Part shown: positions 23,360-33,146 of the stretch, piece by piece
How the letters are laid out: every line of letters starts with the position of its first letter
How positions within the stretch are numbered: the first letter of the stretch is position 1
Assembly: GCA_025331435.1 (NCBI GenBank)
Contig: JAIWNI010000076.1
Coordinates: forward strand, 62,001-126,000
Length of the DNA stretch: 64,000 bases
Direction: 5' to 3'
Source of the DNA: Choanephora cucurbitarum
Taxonomy: Eukaryota; Mucoromycota; Mucoromycetes; Mucorales; Choanephoraceae
Notes under the pieces: generated by a model
Told to the model about the DNA's origin: nothing
Database searches by the model: none
The model's input: the letters and a program-made list of their open reading frames with translations, nothing else
Translations under genes and position numbers: made by a program

Positions 23360-25550
23360 TTACAATGCAGACTTGAGCAAAGGAGGAGCATTCAGAGGAA
23401 TAAGATGCTCTTGCTTAAGCGCACCATAGATTTCATACAACGCATCTTCATCCTCGATTGTAGCAGGCATATTGACTGCTTTGCCATCAACCATCTCTCT
23501 AATACTTCTACGCAAAACCTTGCCACTTCGAGTTTTTGGCAAACGGGAAACGATTACAGCCTTCTCAAAGCAGGCAATTGCTCCTAAATCGTTTCTCGTA
23601 GCAACAACAAGTTCCCGATTAAGTTTTTGTTTGTCTTCTTGTGTAACTTGTTTGTGCTTCAAAACAACGATACCTAAAGGAACATGACCTTTGAGCTTAT
23701 CTGGAAGCGGAACAACACAACACTCTGCTACCAAGGGATGTGAGATAAGGATTTGCTCTATTGATCCAGTTGAAAGACGGTGCCCTGCGACATTGATAAT
23801 GTCATCTGTACGCGACATGATATGTACATATCCTTCTGAATCAACCAAACCAGCATCTCCTGTATCGTAATAGCCAGGATATTTGTCGAAATAGCTTGCT
23901 TTGTAGCCTGACTCATTGTTCCATAAGTTGGGAAAGGCGCCTGGAGGCAAAGGAAGCTTTAATACGATATTACCAAATTGATTAGGTTCCTTCATCTCCT
24001 CGAAACTACTCTCACTCAAGATACATATGCGCGAACCAGGAACTTGTTTACCAGCTGATCCCCATTTCACGGCCTTTCTTGTATTTTTGGTAACACCTGC
24101 ACAAATAGCAGTGACAGGCGATCCTACTATATTTGAACATAAGTATTTAATTTACCTCATCTTTACCAAGACTTACATTCAGTGCTCCAATAATTGTCGA
24201 TCACCGTACAATTTTCATGCACTATGCTCTGACACCATTTCAATGTTTCGGGATCACTTCTTTCGCCAGCCAAGAACAAAGATGTCAGCGAACTCATATT
24301 GTATTTCTTAGCTAGTAAGCCTTCGGGATCTTCTCTTGCAATAGCACGTATAGCAGTAGGTGCGGTAAACATAGTCTTTGCTTTATATTCAGACACTAAG
24401 CGCCAAAACGCACCAGCATCAGGAGTGCCTACAGGTTTTCCCTCATATAATATCGTGGTAGCACCAATTAACATAGGCCCATAAATTGTATAACTATGGC
24501 TAACAGCCCACCTGAATGTAAAATGAAAGGTCAGAAAAGGATAAATAATGAACCAAGTTAACTTTATAATACCCAATATCGCTTGCTGTAAAGATGACAT
24601 CCCCTTTTCTAACATTAAACACATAATCGATAGACCACCTGAGAACAACTGCGTGTCCACCATTGGATCTGACAACACCCTAAACTTTTGACGTTAACTG
24701 TCATTTTCCTTTACAGAAAGAGAAAGCCATTTGTAGATCACTCACCTTAGGCTGTCCAGTTGTTCCACTAGTGTATAATATATATAACGGATCGTCACTA
24801 TCCACAGGAACACAATCCTTGTAATGGGCTTTTTTAGAGCGTATCTTTTCCATTTCAACTTCAAAATCGCGATCACCCTGCGCATAATTCAAATGTGCTT
24901 TTACTTGGTTGGGTCTTTGAAAGACAACTCGAAGAGGAACATGATGGTTGGATATTCTCAGCGCTTCTTCCAAGAGAGCTAATTCATAACGTGTTACTCA
25001 ACGAGTATATACTTCCAATATACATTGACTTACGCTTATAGGGAATGATTTTCTTGGGCTCAATACCACAACTTGCAGTCAAAATAAGTTTGGGCTTGCA
25101 ATCATCTATACGTTTAGCCAGCTCTTTTGGCGCAAACCCTCCAAAGACAACAGTGTGTACAATTCCCAAACGAGCACAAGCCAAAAAAGCGAATACAGCT
25201 TCAGGCACCATTGGCATATAAATCAAAACCACATCACCTTTGGATAGACCATATGAATGATATAAACCGGCAAGCGTTTGTACCTGTTCTAGTACCTGTC
25301 CATATGTATAGATTCTTTTTGATTTGGTCATAGCTGAATCCCATATAAGACAGGGTTGATCTATCATATCTCCATGTTCAACATGGCGGTCTAAACAGTT
25401 ATAGCAAGCATTTAATTTTCCATTAGGAAACCAGGTATATGGATTAGGTCCTGAGCGTGAACCTAAGACAGAGGATGGCTTCTCAAACCAATCTATATCT
25501 TGAGAGGCGCGGTCCCATAGTTCTTTGTCGATGATATTCTCATGTCTCAT
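23360..25550 (-). CDS. Short-chain acyl-CoA synthetase (propionate/acetate-CoA ligase, ACSS3/PrpE type)
   Basis: Five exons on the minus strand: 25034-25550, 24746-24978, 24573-24679, 24177-24511, 23360-24126, giving 652 aa. The enzyme activates a short-chain acid with ATP and CoA through an acyl-adenylate. The AMP-binding loop YTSGTTGQPKG lies near residue 240. Other landmarks are LYEGKPVGTPDAGAFWRL, MFTAPTAIRAI, FPGYYDTGDAG and SRTDDIINVAGHRLSTG. The C-terminal swing lysine (about residue 600) is in PKTRSGKVLRR. The order of motifs and the PVGTPDAG line fit ACSS3/PrpE propionyl-CoA synthetases better than acetyl-CoA synthetase Acs1. The start is MRHENIIDKELWDRA; no clear mitochondrial presequence. 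Oddity: the codon created at the exon 4/5 junction makes NYWSTELGSP, where relatives have Thr instead of Leu, so this splice site deserves a check. Confidence 0.9.
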
Positions 25551-26261
25551 TATTGTATGTTTTTCGAGGAAGAAAAGAAAAGAAATTAGACTAGAAATAG
25601 TCAAACAAAACTGTACGTGAGAAATTGGTTGACGATGAATTTTCAACATAGAGTGAATATGCTTTCTCATGGTGGTCATGTGCATGTCACAAAAAACGTC
25701 AAAAGAATTTTGTATACTTTTCTTTACAAAAAAATAAAGCTGTATACGCACTAGCATAAAAGCCAAGTAGTAACCATAGAGGACATCGATTTACATGATA
25801 AGCTGAGTAGTCTGCAACTCCTTGTCAAGTTACTCTCTTGGTTGCTTCATTTTAAGACAGCTTGCAAAATCAATAAGAATAGTTGCCATTACAACCTATC
25901 CAAATAAGGGATTAGATTGGTTACTAAACACAAATTCTTGAGCTGACTAAAGTTTCCTGTAAATTATGCATATCAATGTCTAGTTTCCCATGAAAAGAAA
26001 TGCAGTGCTACAGTAGTCCCTTTATTCAAGAGTGATTGTATCTCCAAAATGCGCTTACTTTTCTATTGAGCGTACTCTTAAATTGAGTAGATTATTGTGA
26101 TCTCAATCTTTGTCATTGTCATTCTGATATCTCAATGCTCTTTTCCTATGTAAAGTAAGAGAACTATCATAGGCTATCACAGGTTGCAACATTTTTTGTC
26201 TTATCAATATACCAATCCTTACTTTGGAACTTTAAGGAAGTGTTCTAGCATTAATATTTAT
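25551..26261. other. Intergenic region
   Basis: It separates the 5' end of the acyl-CoA synthetase from the 3' end of the M20 amidohydrolase, both on the minus strand. Nothing beyond AT-rich DNA was recognised. Confidence 0.4.
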
Positions 26262-27754
26262 TTATTGGGCCTTTCCTTTTTTGAAATCGGCAACAATCTG
26301 TTCATAAAGCTTATCATCACGTAAGATTTCAGCAGCTGTCAAACTAAGACATTTAGCAGCGCGAAGTGTATCTTGATGTGCTACTTCAGTACCGGCAGCA
26401 GCAGCAAATTCTTTAGTATGGTTGGCGGCATCTGTATGAATACCATAGCCAGGATGGATAGAAGGAACAACATAACTAAAGTTACCCATATCTGTGCTTC
26501 CTAATGTCAACTGTTCTTCTTTGGCCTTGGAAGGGTAAGTAATACCTTCTTCCTCCATATAATGTTGGAATGTAGCAGTCATTGCATCATTCATAAAGAC
26601 ATCGTCAAGAGGACCAATGGCTGCCCACTTGAGATTGACCTTACAGCCAGTAGCACGAGCAGCTGCCAAGAAGCATCTATCAACTTGCTCCTTGAGTTCA
26701 CTTAAGCGGTTCTTTGTAACAGAGCGAGCCATGAATTTGGCAGAAGCATAATCAGGAATAACATTAGCAGATTTACCACCATTCGTGATAATACCGTGTA
26801 CTCTATTGTAAGTGTCAGTCATTTTTATGTCAGGGATTTACTTTGCTTTCTTTCTGACCTGTCAGTAGGTAAAATTTGTTGTCTCAACAATCCAACATTA
26901 TCAAAACTTTGCATAAGAGCATCCACAGCATTGATGCCATTCCAAGGTGCCATACCAGCGTGAGAAGCCTTACCAAAGAATTCAACTTCGAGTGTATCCA
27001 AAGCCAACATTTTACCGTATAAAGAGTCTTTAGCAAAGGGGTGCTAAATAGATCAAACGCAGAGTTTGAATAGAATAAGCATCTCGCGCCACTCAATGCA
27101 TACAAAGCAACTGTATGTTCATTATACTTACAAGCATCATTGCAACATCGACATTGTTTTGAAGGAGACCAGTTTTAATGAAGTTGATCTTTCCACTAGT
27201 GGATTCTTCAGCGGGAGTACCAAAGAGAACAACTTTGCCTTTGACTAAATCGTGTTCCATCAAGGTCTTCAAAGAGAGAGCAGAAGCAAGACCTTGAACT
27301 GTAATGATATTGTGACCGCATGCATGGCCAACACTATTTGCTCAGTAGCAAGTATTTTATCACAAATTAGTACGTCTGAACAGCCTCATATATGTGTTGC
27401 TCTTATTACCCAGGCAAAGCATCGTATTCACAGACAAAGCCAACACGTCTGTCACTGCTGCTGTTAGAAAATTCGGCCAAAAAAGCAGTTTCTAACCCAG
27501 CAGCCTTACGAGTTACTTTGAATCCCTTCTTCTCGAGATAATCTGTCAAAAGACCATGAGCATGGAACTCTTTGTTGCCCAATTCTGGATCATCATGAAT
27601 CTTTAAGACCAAATTTGGAATGTGTGTTAGTTGTTTCTCTTCTTTTTTTTTGTTCGTATGACGCTCATGTTAATACCTTAATACTGATTTCTCGAAGTTC
27701 CCTGTCGAGCGACTTAATGGTATGAGCGATAGACTCTCTAATCTCGGTGTTCAT
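26262..27754 (-). CDS. M20-family amidohydrolase/peptidase (PM20D2/ACY1L2-like)
   Basis: Five exons: 27677-27754, 27410-27600, 27132-27333, 26859-27043, 26262-26802, giving 398 aa. This is a metal-dependent hydrolase of amide or dipeptide bonds. It has the M20D layout: CEYDALPG (metal Asp), VGHACGHN near residues 90-97 (metal His and Cys-Gly-His), GTPAEES (general-base Glu), the dimerisation insert beginning FGKASHAGMAPW, and the late metal motif GSTDMGNFSYVVPSIHPGYG. Vertebrate PM20D2 removes unusual dipeptides; whether the fungal enzyme does so is inference. No signal peptide, so probably cytosolic. The last intron (56 bp) has a weak donor, GTCAGA, but the join restores the conserved TDRVHGIITNGG line. 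Confidence 0.9.
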
Positions 27755-28949
27755 GGTTAGCGGTTAACAGGGGAATAAGAAAAGAAAAGAAGTAATGAAG
27801 AAGAGAAAGAGAGCGAGAGAGAAACAAACTTTTTTTTATTCACTCTGTAATATTACTCTCCGAGCAACCGGTGTGATTTTCTGTAGCATTATAAGGCAAC
27901 AGACTCCGAAAATCGCTAGTTCAAACAGGTACCCTTTCGCTCATTGAAAACAGATGCACAATCTTGTGTTCGTTAGAATTGTCACTTCACACTAAGCAAA
28001 CTGATTAGTTCCATTGTAGAAATAGGTAAGGGAAGGTCACAACAGACACAGATGACGAGGCATGTAAAGATTGCTGTCAAAGAAGTTAAAAGATGGATTA
28101 TAGGATCTGAATAGAGTAAAATTATGCAACAGAAAGTATCTTGTCTAGTGACTCCAGTGCCACTAGCTATATGTTTTATGGTTCATGCTAGCAAAATGAA
28201 AACTTGATTCAGAATTGATGTCGTATTTTAAAGAGATTATTTAAAAAAGCTAAAATCATGTTGGTAGCAGTAAGTATCTTATTATGCTCTTTGCTGTCAA
28301 AACAACTTCCTACCCCTGCTACATTGTAGCGCTATTGTAAAGCTAAACTCTTCTTGCTATATAAAGGTAGATACTCTCGGAAAATCAGGTAACTTGGTCG
28401 ACTTCTAGCAATTGCAAGATGTACTCTCTATTTCTTCCTGTCAAATATCTTTGGAGCAGAAAACCCCATAGTAGAAATTGGCAGTTGACTTTCAAAGAGA
28501 TAAATGTTGAGCTTTCTCAGGTTGTACAAGCCAATTAGGTTAATGTTGAAGAGACTTGTTCTGACCATTCGCCAAGTACTTGGGATAGTTTTAGAGTAGT
28601 TAGTATGAAGAGTGGCTTGTTGATTTCTATCAGAGGTATAAATATTCTTGATAAACTTTTTGGTTTCAAGCACTATGAAGATGTTCAGATTTTATAGTTC
28701 AAAAACATATTTTAGGCTGCTCTTGATTAGTTTTTGTCGTTGTTGTTGCCCAAAATGTATACACAGAGAAACAAGAGAAAAGCAAAGAAAAACAGATTCA
28801 ACTATGTTTTGATGTGTGTCAATCAATAGAGACCATCTGTCTATCCCATGTCAGCCTTGTTGTAAATCATTTCAATCTGTTCAACCAGTCTAACTACCGC
28901 CAAAAAGAATTTCCTTGCAAATCAACAGCAGCTTGACGATAAGAAAGGA
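27755..28949. other. Intergenic region between the M20 gene and the DIRS insertion
   Basis: About 1.2 kb with no supported gene. A TATA-like CTATATAAAGG is at 28,356-28,366 but no convincing coding sequence follows it. It ends at the AAT trinucleotide where the retrotransposon begins. Confidence 0.4.
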
Positions 28950-28978
28950 AATGGCCAAGTTGGCGAAACGAAGACAGA

Positions 28979-29079
28979 GGATGTGGTTAATGGCTCTCTA
29001 GCCGCGCTTTTATTCTCAGATAATTAATATATAAAAAAAAAAATTATTACATATTCTATTCTTCATATCTTTCTAAGCC
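28979..29079. repeat. DIRS copy 1 left terminal inverted repeat
   Basis: 101 bp, reverse complement of 32998-33098. It starts GGATGTGGTTAATGGCTCTC and ends TTTCTAAGCC. Differences between arms are a C/T change near the inner end and a few A residues in the poly-A run. Confidence 0.92.
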
Positions 29080-29094
29080 AAGGCAAGCAATTTT

Positions 29095-32028
29095 TCAATC
29101 CTTCTTTGGGCGGGAGAACCAATGCCAAGGCATTGCCCAAGGGCGGGTACCCACCACATCCTCTGTCTTCGTTTCGCCAACTTGGCCATTGTGGGTCGTG
29201 CCTACCACAATTGCCGTATGGCTCACTCCGACTTCGGATGTGGTTCTGTTTTCCGTTGATTGGAAAATTCGTTCAGTCATTTGCTTTCCTGCTTCATGCT
29301 GGTTAGGTGGCCTGAAGTAGTAGTCTTCTACGGTATTGGAGTTTTGACTCCAATTGCCATGCGTCTTGACTTCTTGAAAGGTTGCTCCTTTGATGATTGC
29401 TTCGGTGCTTGCAGCTGCTCGCAACGAGTGTGCTTTATATATGTCAGTATTGATGCCGGCTTCTTTCAAAGCTTCCTTCACCCAGTTTCCAATTGTCTTT
29501 GGTGACACGGGCCCTTTTTCTTTGTCACCCGAGGACAGGTAAGTCAAGAACAAAGTATGGTCTTCGTTCAGCCTTTGTCGGAACTCCTTCGTCTTGTCAA
29601 CAAACCTCCATAGCGTTCTCACAGGACACACTTTTTCTTCTCCAATCAAGCCAAGCTTGGATTGTTTAGAGTCAATTTCCTTTGGGCTTCTTGCGAGTAA
29701 AGTCACACCCTTGATTTCATGATTATCATCTACTTGAAACGTCACATCTCGGTATTGCAAAGTACCCATATCCGATCGTGGTCTCCACATAGTAGCAATT
29801 GTCAACAACATGAGAGTCTTTAATTGTAGTCTTTGTAAAGGTAGCTTGTCATCATCATCCCAATTACGTATCATATTCAACACAGGCTCGACAGAGTAAA
29901 CCTCCTTGTTACTGTTTCTCAATCTTGGATCCTTTCGTCGTTTGGCCTTAAAAAATTGTATTATTCTCTCGTTGGATGCTATGGGTGGTTTGTCAGGATG
30001 AGTTACTCGGTAGACGGACGCTATTGCTGATCGCATGGTATTCAAATGTTGAGAGGAGAATTGGTTGTGATCTACAAGATATTCTAATACTGCCTTTGGA
30101 TTATATTCTAGAGGATTTATTTTCGGATTCTTATCCATACACCATTTTACCCATTTTCGCCACAAAATGTCATAGTGTTTATGGGTGCTTTTCTTGTTCG
30201 CATTGTCTAAGTAACTACTTGCTTTTTCAGAAATCTCTTCTTCTGAATTGTATTGCCTGATAATCTCCAGGCGGTCAGCTTCAGCTTCTTGTTGATTTGG
30301 AACTCTAAGGCTTTTCCCTTGTTCATGTTCATCACCATAGGCCACCAAAATTGAGTCGGCCACGTCGGCGTCACTAACACCATTGATTTGACTTTGTCTT
30401 TCTTTACCTTTTCGAGTACCTTTGGGATTAATCTCCACGGAGGATGAGCATACAATCCCTCTGTCGGCCATTGTTGGTTGAAGGCGTTGTGAGCTAGGGC
30501 TTCGGGGTCTGGCATCGGGCTCCAAAATTTCTTCAGGCGTCTGTTTTCTCGTGTTGCAAATCCATCTATTATCACTTTCCATCGACGTTGAATCAACTTG
30601 AAAAATCGTCTTGGTAGTGTCCATTCGTAAATCGGTTTTTGAATTCTGCTCAATTTGTCCGCTTGGACATTCTTGATTCCTTGGATATGAAAATAATGTA
30701 TTTGTAAGTTGTATGTTGTGATGATTTGTTGTATTTCTAATGTCAGTGTTTGTAGTAGGGCTGATGCCGTTCCTCCTGATTTCTTGGCATGTTTGAGTGC
30801 AGTTATGTTGTCGGTGTGAATGTGGATGGTTGAGTTTTGGTATTTTTCTGCGTGTAATTTCACTGCAAACAGGATCGTCTTCAGTTCTCGTGCATTGATC
30901 GAGGTCTCTTTTTCTTCCTTTGTCCAATACCCATTTGTCTGAATCATTTCGGAGGCTATCCCCCATCCTGTGTCCGACGCGTCCACATAAATACTCACTC
31001 TTGGATCTTGACACTCTATCTGCCTCTTGATCATCAGTCCATTGTGGAGCTCCGATTTCTCTGTCCACCATGCTAATTCTTTCCAGCTGTCGTTCGACAA
31101 CTTGCAAGAACTCTCCCAATTGTACTTGTGGATCTTCAAACTCTTGGCTAAGTCCCTTTGTAGAAACCGTACTCGCAACAATGCCTCCCCCAAAGCTGGA
31201 ATTATTGATGTTATCTTGCCTAGAAGGGCTGCTATCCATCTGCATGATTTCATCTTTTCTTTGTCTTTCATCAATTGGCGAACTCTCGCAATCAATTTGC
31301 TCATCTTCTTCTGAGGCACACTGATCTTCATCTGCACGCTGTTGAAATTGAAGCCTAAGAATTCCTGGTTGTGCTTTGGCTGTAACTCGCTCTTTTGATA
31401 ATTGATTATAAATCCCAGATCTGTTAAATGAGTTAATATGACGTTTACTGTCTTCTCCATCTCCATCTTCGTTCTTGTCAAAACACAAATATCGTCGAGG
31501 TAATAAACTAATCGTATTCCTCTCGCTCTCAATGGCTCCAAAGCGAATTTCATCAGTTTGGAAAAGACTCTGGGTGCTACACTCAGACCAAATGCCAATG
31601 ACTTGTATTGGTAAATTGTACCTCTGTGTTGGAATGATAGGAATCGTCGTGACTCTGGATGAATCGGGACAACTATGTAGGCATCCTTGAGATCTATCTT
31701 GCACATAAAATCTTCCTCCTCTAAAATCTCTCTCAGTGCCGGAACACCTTCCATCTTGAAGTGATGACATTGCACAAATTCGTTGATTCTTCTGCAGTCT
31801 AGAATCGGTCGGACCTTGTTCGGTTCCTGAATTGTAAACAAATTTGACAGAAATCGGTTGTCCTGATCGGGTGATCTCTCTATCACTTCTGATTTCAAGA
31901 ACTGACTCACTGCTGTGTCCACCGCTGATTGATCTGTCTCGTTCAATTTCATTGGTTTTACTTTCCATGGTACCGGCTGATGTTGGAATTGAATCTGGTA
32001 ACCCTTTTCTATAACAGACAAGGGCCAT
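29095..32028 (-). CDS. DIRS tyrosine recombinase frame (phage-integrase fold), long ORF
   Basis: The open frame runs about 977 codons from the first ATG at 32028 to a stop at 29095. The recognisable recombinase occupies the last third (about 30,240-29,200). It shows an N-terminal SAM-like part (STHKHYDILWRKWVKWCM), then the catalytic Arg in MWRPRSD, the HxxR box HSLRAA, the third-box HGNW and the nucleophile Tyr in VEDYYF. These residues are the tyrosine-recombinase set that joins the circular DNA copy to a new site. The upstream two thirds overlap the reverse transcriptase gene in another frame and have no recognisable domain; true translation may begin later or depend on a fusion or re-initiation. 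About 30 codons near the C-terminus are encoded by the internal complementary region. Confidence 0.85.
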   Translation of the reverse strand: MALVCYRKGLPDSIPTSAGTMESKTNEIERDRSISGGHSSESVLEIRSDREITRSGQPISVKFVYNSGTEQGPTDSRLQKNQRICAMSSLQDGRCSGTERDFRGGRFYVQDRSQGCLHSCPDSSRVTTIPIIPTQRYNLPIQVIGIWSECSTQSLFQTDEIRFGAIESERNTISLLPRRYLCFDKNEDGDGEDSKRHINSFNRSGIYNQLSKERVTAKAQPGILRLQFQQRADEDQCASEEDEQIDCESSPIDERQRKDEIMQMDSSPSRQDNINNSSFGGGIVASTVSTKGLSQEFEDPQVQLGEFLQVVERQLERISMVDREIGAPQWTDDQEADRVSRSKSEYLCGRVGHRMGDSLRNDSDKWVLDKGRKRDLDQCTRTEDDPVCSEITRRKIPKLNHPHSHRQHNCTQTCQEIRRNGISPTTNTDIRNTTNHHNIQLTNTLFSYPRNQECPSGQIEQNSKTDLRMDTTKTIFQVDSTSMESDNRWICNTRKQTPEEILEPDARPRSPSSQRLQPTMADRGIVCSSSVEINPKGTRKGKERQSQINGVSDADVADSILVAYGDEHEQGKSLRVPNQQEAEADRLEIIRQYNSEEEISEKASSYLDNANKKSTHKHYDILWRKWVKWCMDKNPKINPLEYNPKAVLEYLVDHNQFSSQHLNTMRSAIASVYRVTHPDKPPIASNERIIQFFKAKRRKDPRLRNSNKEVYSVEPVLNMIRNWDDDDKLPLQRLQLKTLMLLTIATMWRPRSDMGTLQYRDVTFQVDDNHEIKGVTLLARSPKEIDSKQSKLGLIGEEKVCPVRTLWRFVDKTKEFRQRLNEDHTLFLTYLSSGDKEKGPVSPKTIGNWVKEALKEAGINTDIYKAHSLRAAASTEAIIKGATFQEVKTHGNWSQNSNTVEDYYFRPPNQHEAGKQMTERIFQSTENRTTSEVGVSHTAIVVGTTHNGQVGETKTEDVVGTRPWAMPWHWFSRPKKD
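29154..29244. repeat. DIRS copy 1 internal complementary region
   Basis: The first part (to TTGGCC, about 29188) is the reverse complement of the left extension. The second part (from ATTGTGGG) is the reverse complement of the right extension. It begins CCACATCC and ends GGATGTGG, so it also overlaps the edges of both inverted repeats. In DIRS-1 this region is thought to template closure of a single-stranded circular intermediate. Confidence 0.9.
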
Positions 32029-32984
32029 TGATGATGTATCTTGTTTTTCCAATTGTGAAGGAATCGTTGTAAGCGACCTCCTGGTGGAATCCCATCTTGA
32101 GGTATCGTGTAATGTTGAGTATCTTTTGTTTTTGTTAATTGTGAATTTTCTATTGTTTTTGTTAGTTTTGACTTTTCTATTGTTTTTGATGATGAGTTTA
32201 TGGATATTTCTTGTCTTGTGTTTGTGGTTGCAATTAGTTGCTGCTGTTGGTGTTGTTGTGGCTGCTGTTGTTGCTTGTGTCTGTGGTTCGATGTGTCTCC
32301 ATGGTACTTTCCTCTTCCATTTCCTCGACCTCGTCCAAATCCTCCAAATTGTTTTGTTGACTGTCTGAGGACTGATTCTTCAAATCGAGTCTTTTGGATT
32401 TTCTCCATGTCTGAAGTACTGAAGAAGTAATCTTTCCCTTCGTCATCATCTTCTTCTTCCAAGTATCTGAGGCTGTTTGGAAGTTTAATTGCTCTTGAGG
32501 CCACTTCTTTGGCATCTTTGTCAAGTTCCTTGCCTGTTGCGAAACAGTAAACTGCAAGGCGCCTAACCTTTTCCAAGGTTTCTCGAAGTGTTTCTTCATC
32601 TCCTCCTTCCTCGAAAATGTATTTGAGTTCGCTAAAAATCTCGGTAGCGCCTCTGCCTGCTGTTCGCAGTCTGTCAGCACCTTTTCCGATGGCTGACACC
32701 ATTTGCGCTGCATCGCATTGGTAGCGTTTGAGTTCTGGGAGATATGTCTTGTTGATCGTCCCACTTTGAGTCCATTTTCCACCTTCGTACTTGATTGTAT
32801 CTCGGTGGTATTGTTTGAGTTTCTTTTTGAGGTTAATCTTCGAAGTTTCTTCCAGTTCGAGGTGAACTTCTTCTGGGAGTTCTCGTTCTTCTTCTTCTCG
32901 AAGCTCTTGGGCTTGGAGTCTTTGTTTGAGTGCTCTGAATTCTCTAATTTCTTCAGGTGTAAGTTGTTCATACTGTTCTGACAT
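30207..32984 (-). CDS. DIRS Gag-reverse transcriptase-RNase H polyprotein
   Basis: A 925-aa frame starting MSEQYEQLTPEEIREF (the ATG at 32984). Residues 1 to about 290 are a helical, charged Gag-like region with a Gly/Arg stretch (FGGFGRGRGNGRGK) and a Gln/His-rich low-complexity stretch. Reverse transcriptase follows, with CKIDLKDAYIVVPI, YKSLAFGLSVAPRVFS and the catalytic LVYYLDD. RNase H follows with SIYVDASDTGWG, INARELKTI, HTDNITAL and NVQADKLSR, keeping the acidic active-site residues. The frame is intact. It overlaps the recombinase frame for over 1.8 kb. Confidence 0.92.
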   Translation of the reverse strand: MSEQYEQLTPEEIREFRALKQRLQAQELREEEERELPEEVHLELEETSKINLKKKLKQYHRDTIKYEGGKWTQSGTINKTYLPELKRYQCDAAQMVSAIGKGADRLRTAGRGATEIFSELKYIFEEGGDEETLRETLEKVRRLAVYCFATGKELDKDAKEVASRAIKLPNSLRYLEEEDDDEGKDYFFSTSDMEKIQKTRFEESVLRQSTKQFGGFGRGRGNGRGKYHGDTSNHRHKQQQQPQQHQQQQLIATTNTRQEISINSSSKTIEKSKLTKTIENSQLTKTKDTQHYTIPQDGIPPGGRLQRFLHNWKNKIHHQWPLSVIEKGYQIQFQHQPVPWKVKPMKLNETDQSAVDTAVSQFLKSEVIERSPDQDNRFLSNLFTIQEPNKVRPILDCRRINEFVQCHHFKMEGVPALREILEEEDFMCKIDLKDAYIVVPIHPESRRFLSFQHRGTIYQYKSLAFGLSVAPRVFSKLMKFALEPLRARGIRLVYYLDDICVLTRTKMEMEKTVNVILTHLTDLGFIINYQKSELQPKHNQEFLGFNFNSVQMKISVPQKKMSKLIARVRQLMKDKEKMKSCRWIAALLGKITSIIPALGEALLRVRFLQRDLAKSLKIHKYNWESSCKLSNDSWKELAWWTEKSELHNGLMIKRQIECQDPRVSIYVDASDTGWGIASEMIQTNGYWTKEEKETSINARELKTILFAVKLHAEKYQNSTIHIHTDNITALKHAKKSGGTASALLQTLTLEIQQIITTYNLQIHYFHIQGIKNVQADKLSRIQKPIYEWTLPRRFFKLIQRRWKVIIDGFATRENRRLKKFWSPMPDPEALAHNAFNQQWPTEGLYAHPPWRLIPKVLEKVKKDKVKSMVLVTPTWPTQFWWPMVMNMNKGKALEFQINKKLKLTAWRLSGNTIQKKRFLKKQVVT

Positions 32985-32997
32985 TTCCACGGTGCGC

Positions 32998-33098
32998 GGC
33001 TTAGAAAGGTATGAAGAATAGAATATGTAATAATTTTTTTTTTTATATATTAATTATCTGAGAATAAAAGCGCGGCTAGAGAGCCATTAACCACATCC
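32998..33098. repeat. DIRS copy 1 right terminal inverted repeat
   Basis: 101 bp, partner of 28979-29079, lying just upstream of the Gag start codon in the element's own orientation, where it probably carries the promoter. A poly-T/A run followed by TATATATTAATTA lies in the middle. Confidence 0.9.
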
Positions 33099-33146
33099 GA
33101 AGTCGGAGTGAGCCATACGGCAATTGTGGTAGGCACGACCCACAAT

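Larger units (their letters stand above)
28950..33146 (-). mobile_element. Complete DIRS-type tyrosine-recombinase retrotransposon, copy 1
   Basis: A 4.2-kb element on the minus strand with the full DIRS-1 architecture. It has 101-bp terminal inverted repeats (28979-29079 and 32998-33098), unequal terminal extensions outside them (28950-28978 and 33099-33146), and an internal complementary region (29154-29244) that is the reverse complement of the two extensions joined end to end. The extensions meet at a shared AAT: the left edge reads AATGGCC and the right edge CACAAT, exactly as CACAATGGCC appears inside (as reverse complement). There is no long target duplication, as expected for insertion by a tyrosine recombinase. 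The coding frames for Gag, reverse transcriptase/RNase H and recombinase are all open, so this copy may be active. Confidence 0.92.

Noticed and set aside
28428..28673. 81-codon minus frame between the M20 gene and DIRS
   Set aside because: No recognisable features, no conserved-looking segments and no splice continuation.
32234..32971. 245-codon frame overlapping the DIRS Gag region in another frame (also at 62331-63068)
   Set aside because: It lies wholly inside the Gag frame, is Lys/Asn/Ser-rich like a shifted translation of a charged protein, and has no recognisable domain. Its presence in both copies only reflects their identity.
32998..33146. LTR of an LTR-retrotransposon
   Set aside because: The ends are inverted, not direct, repeats; the element encodes a tyrosine recombinase and has no protease or DDE integrase.
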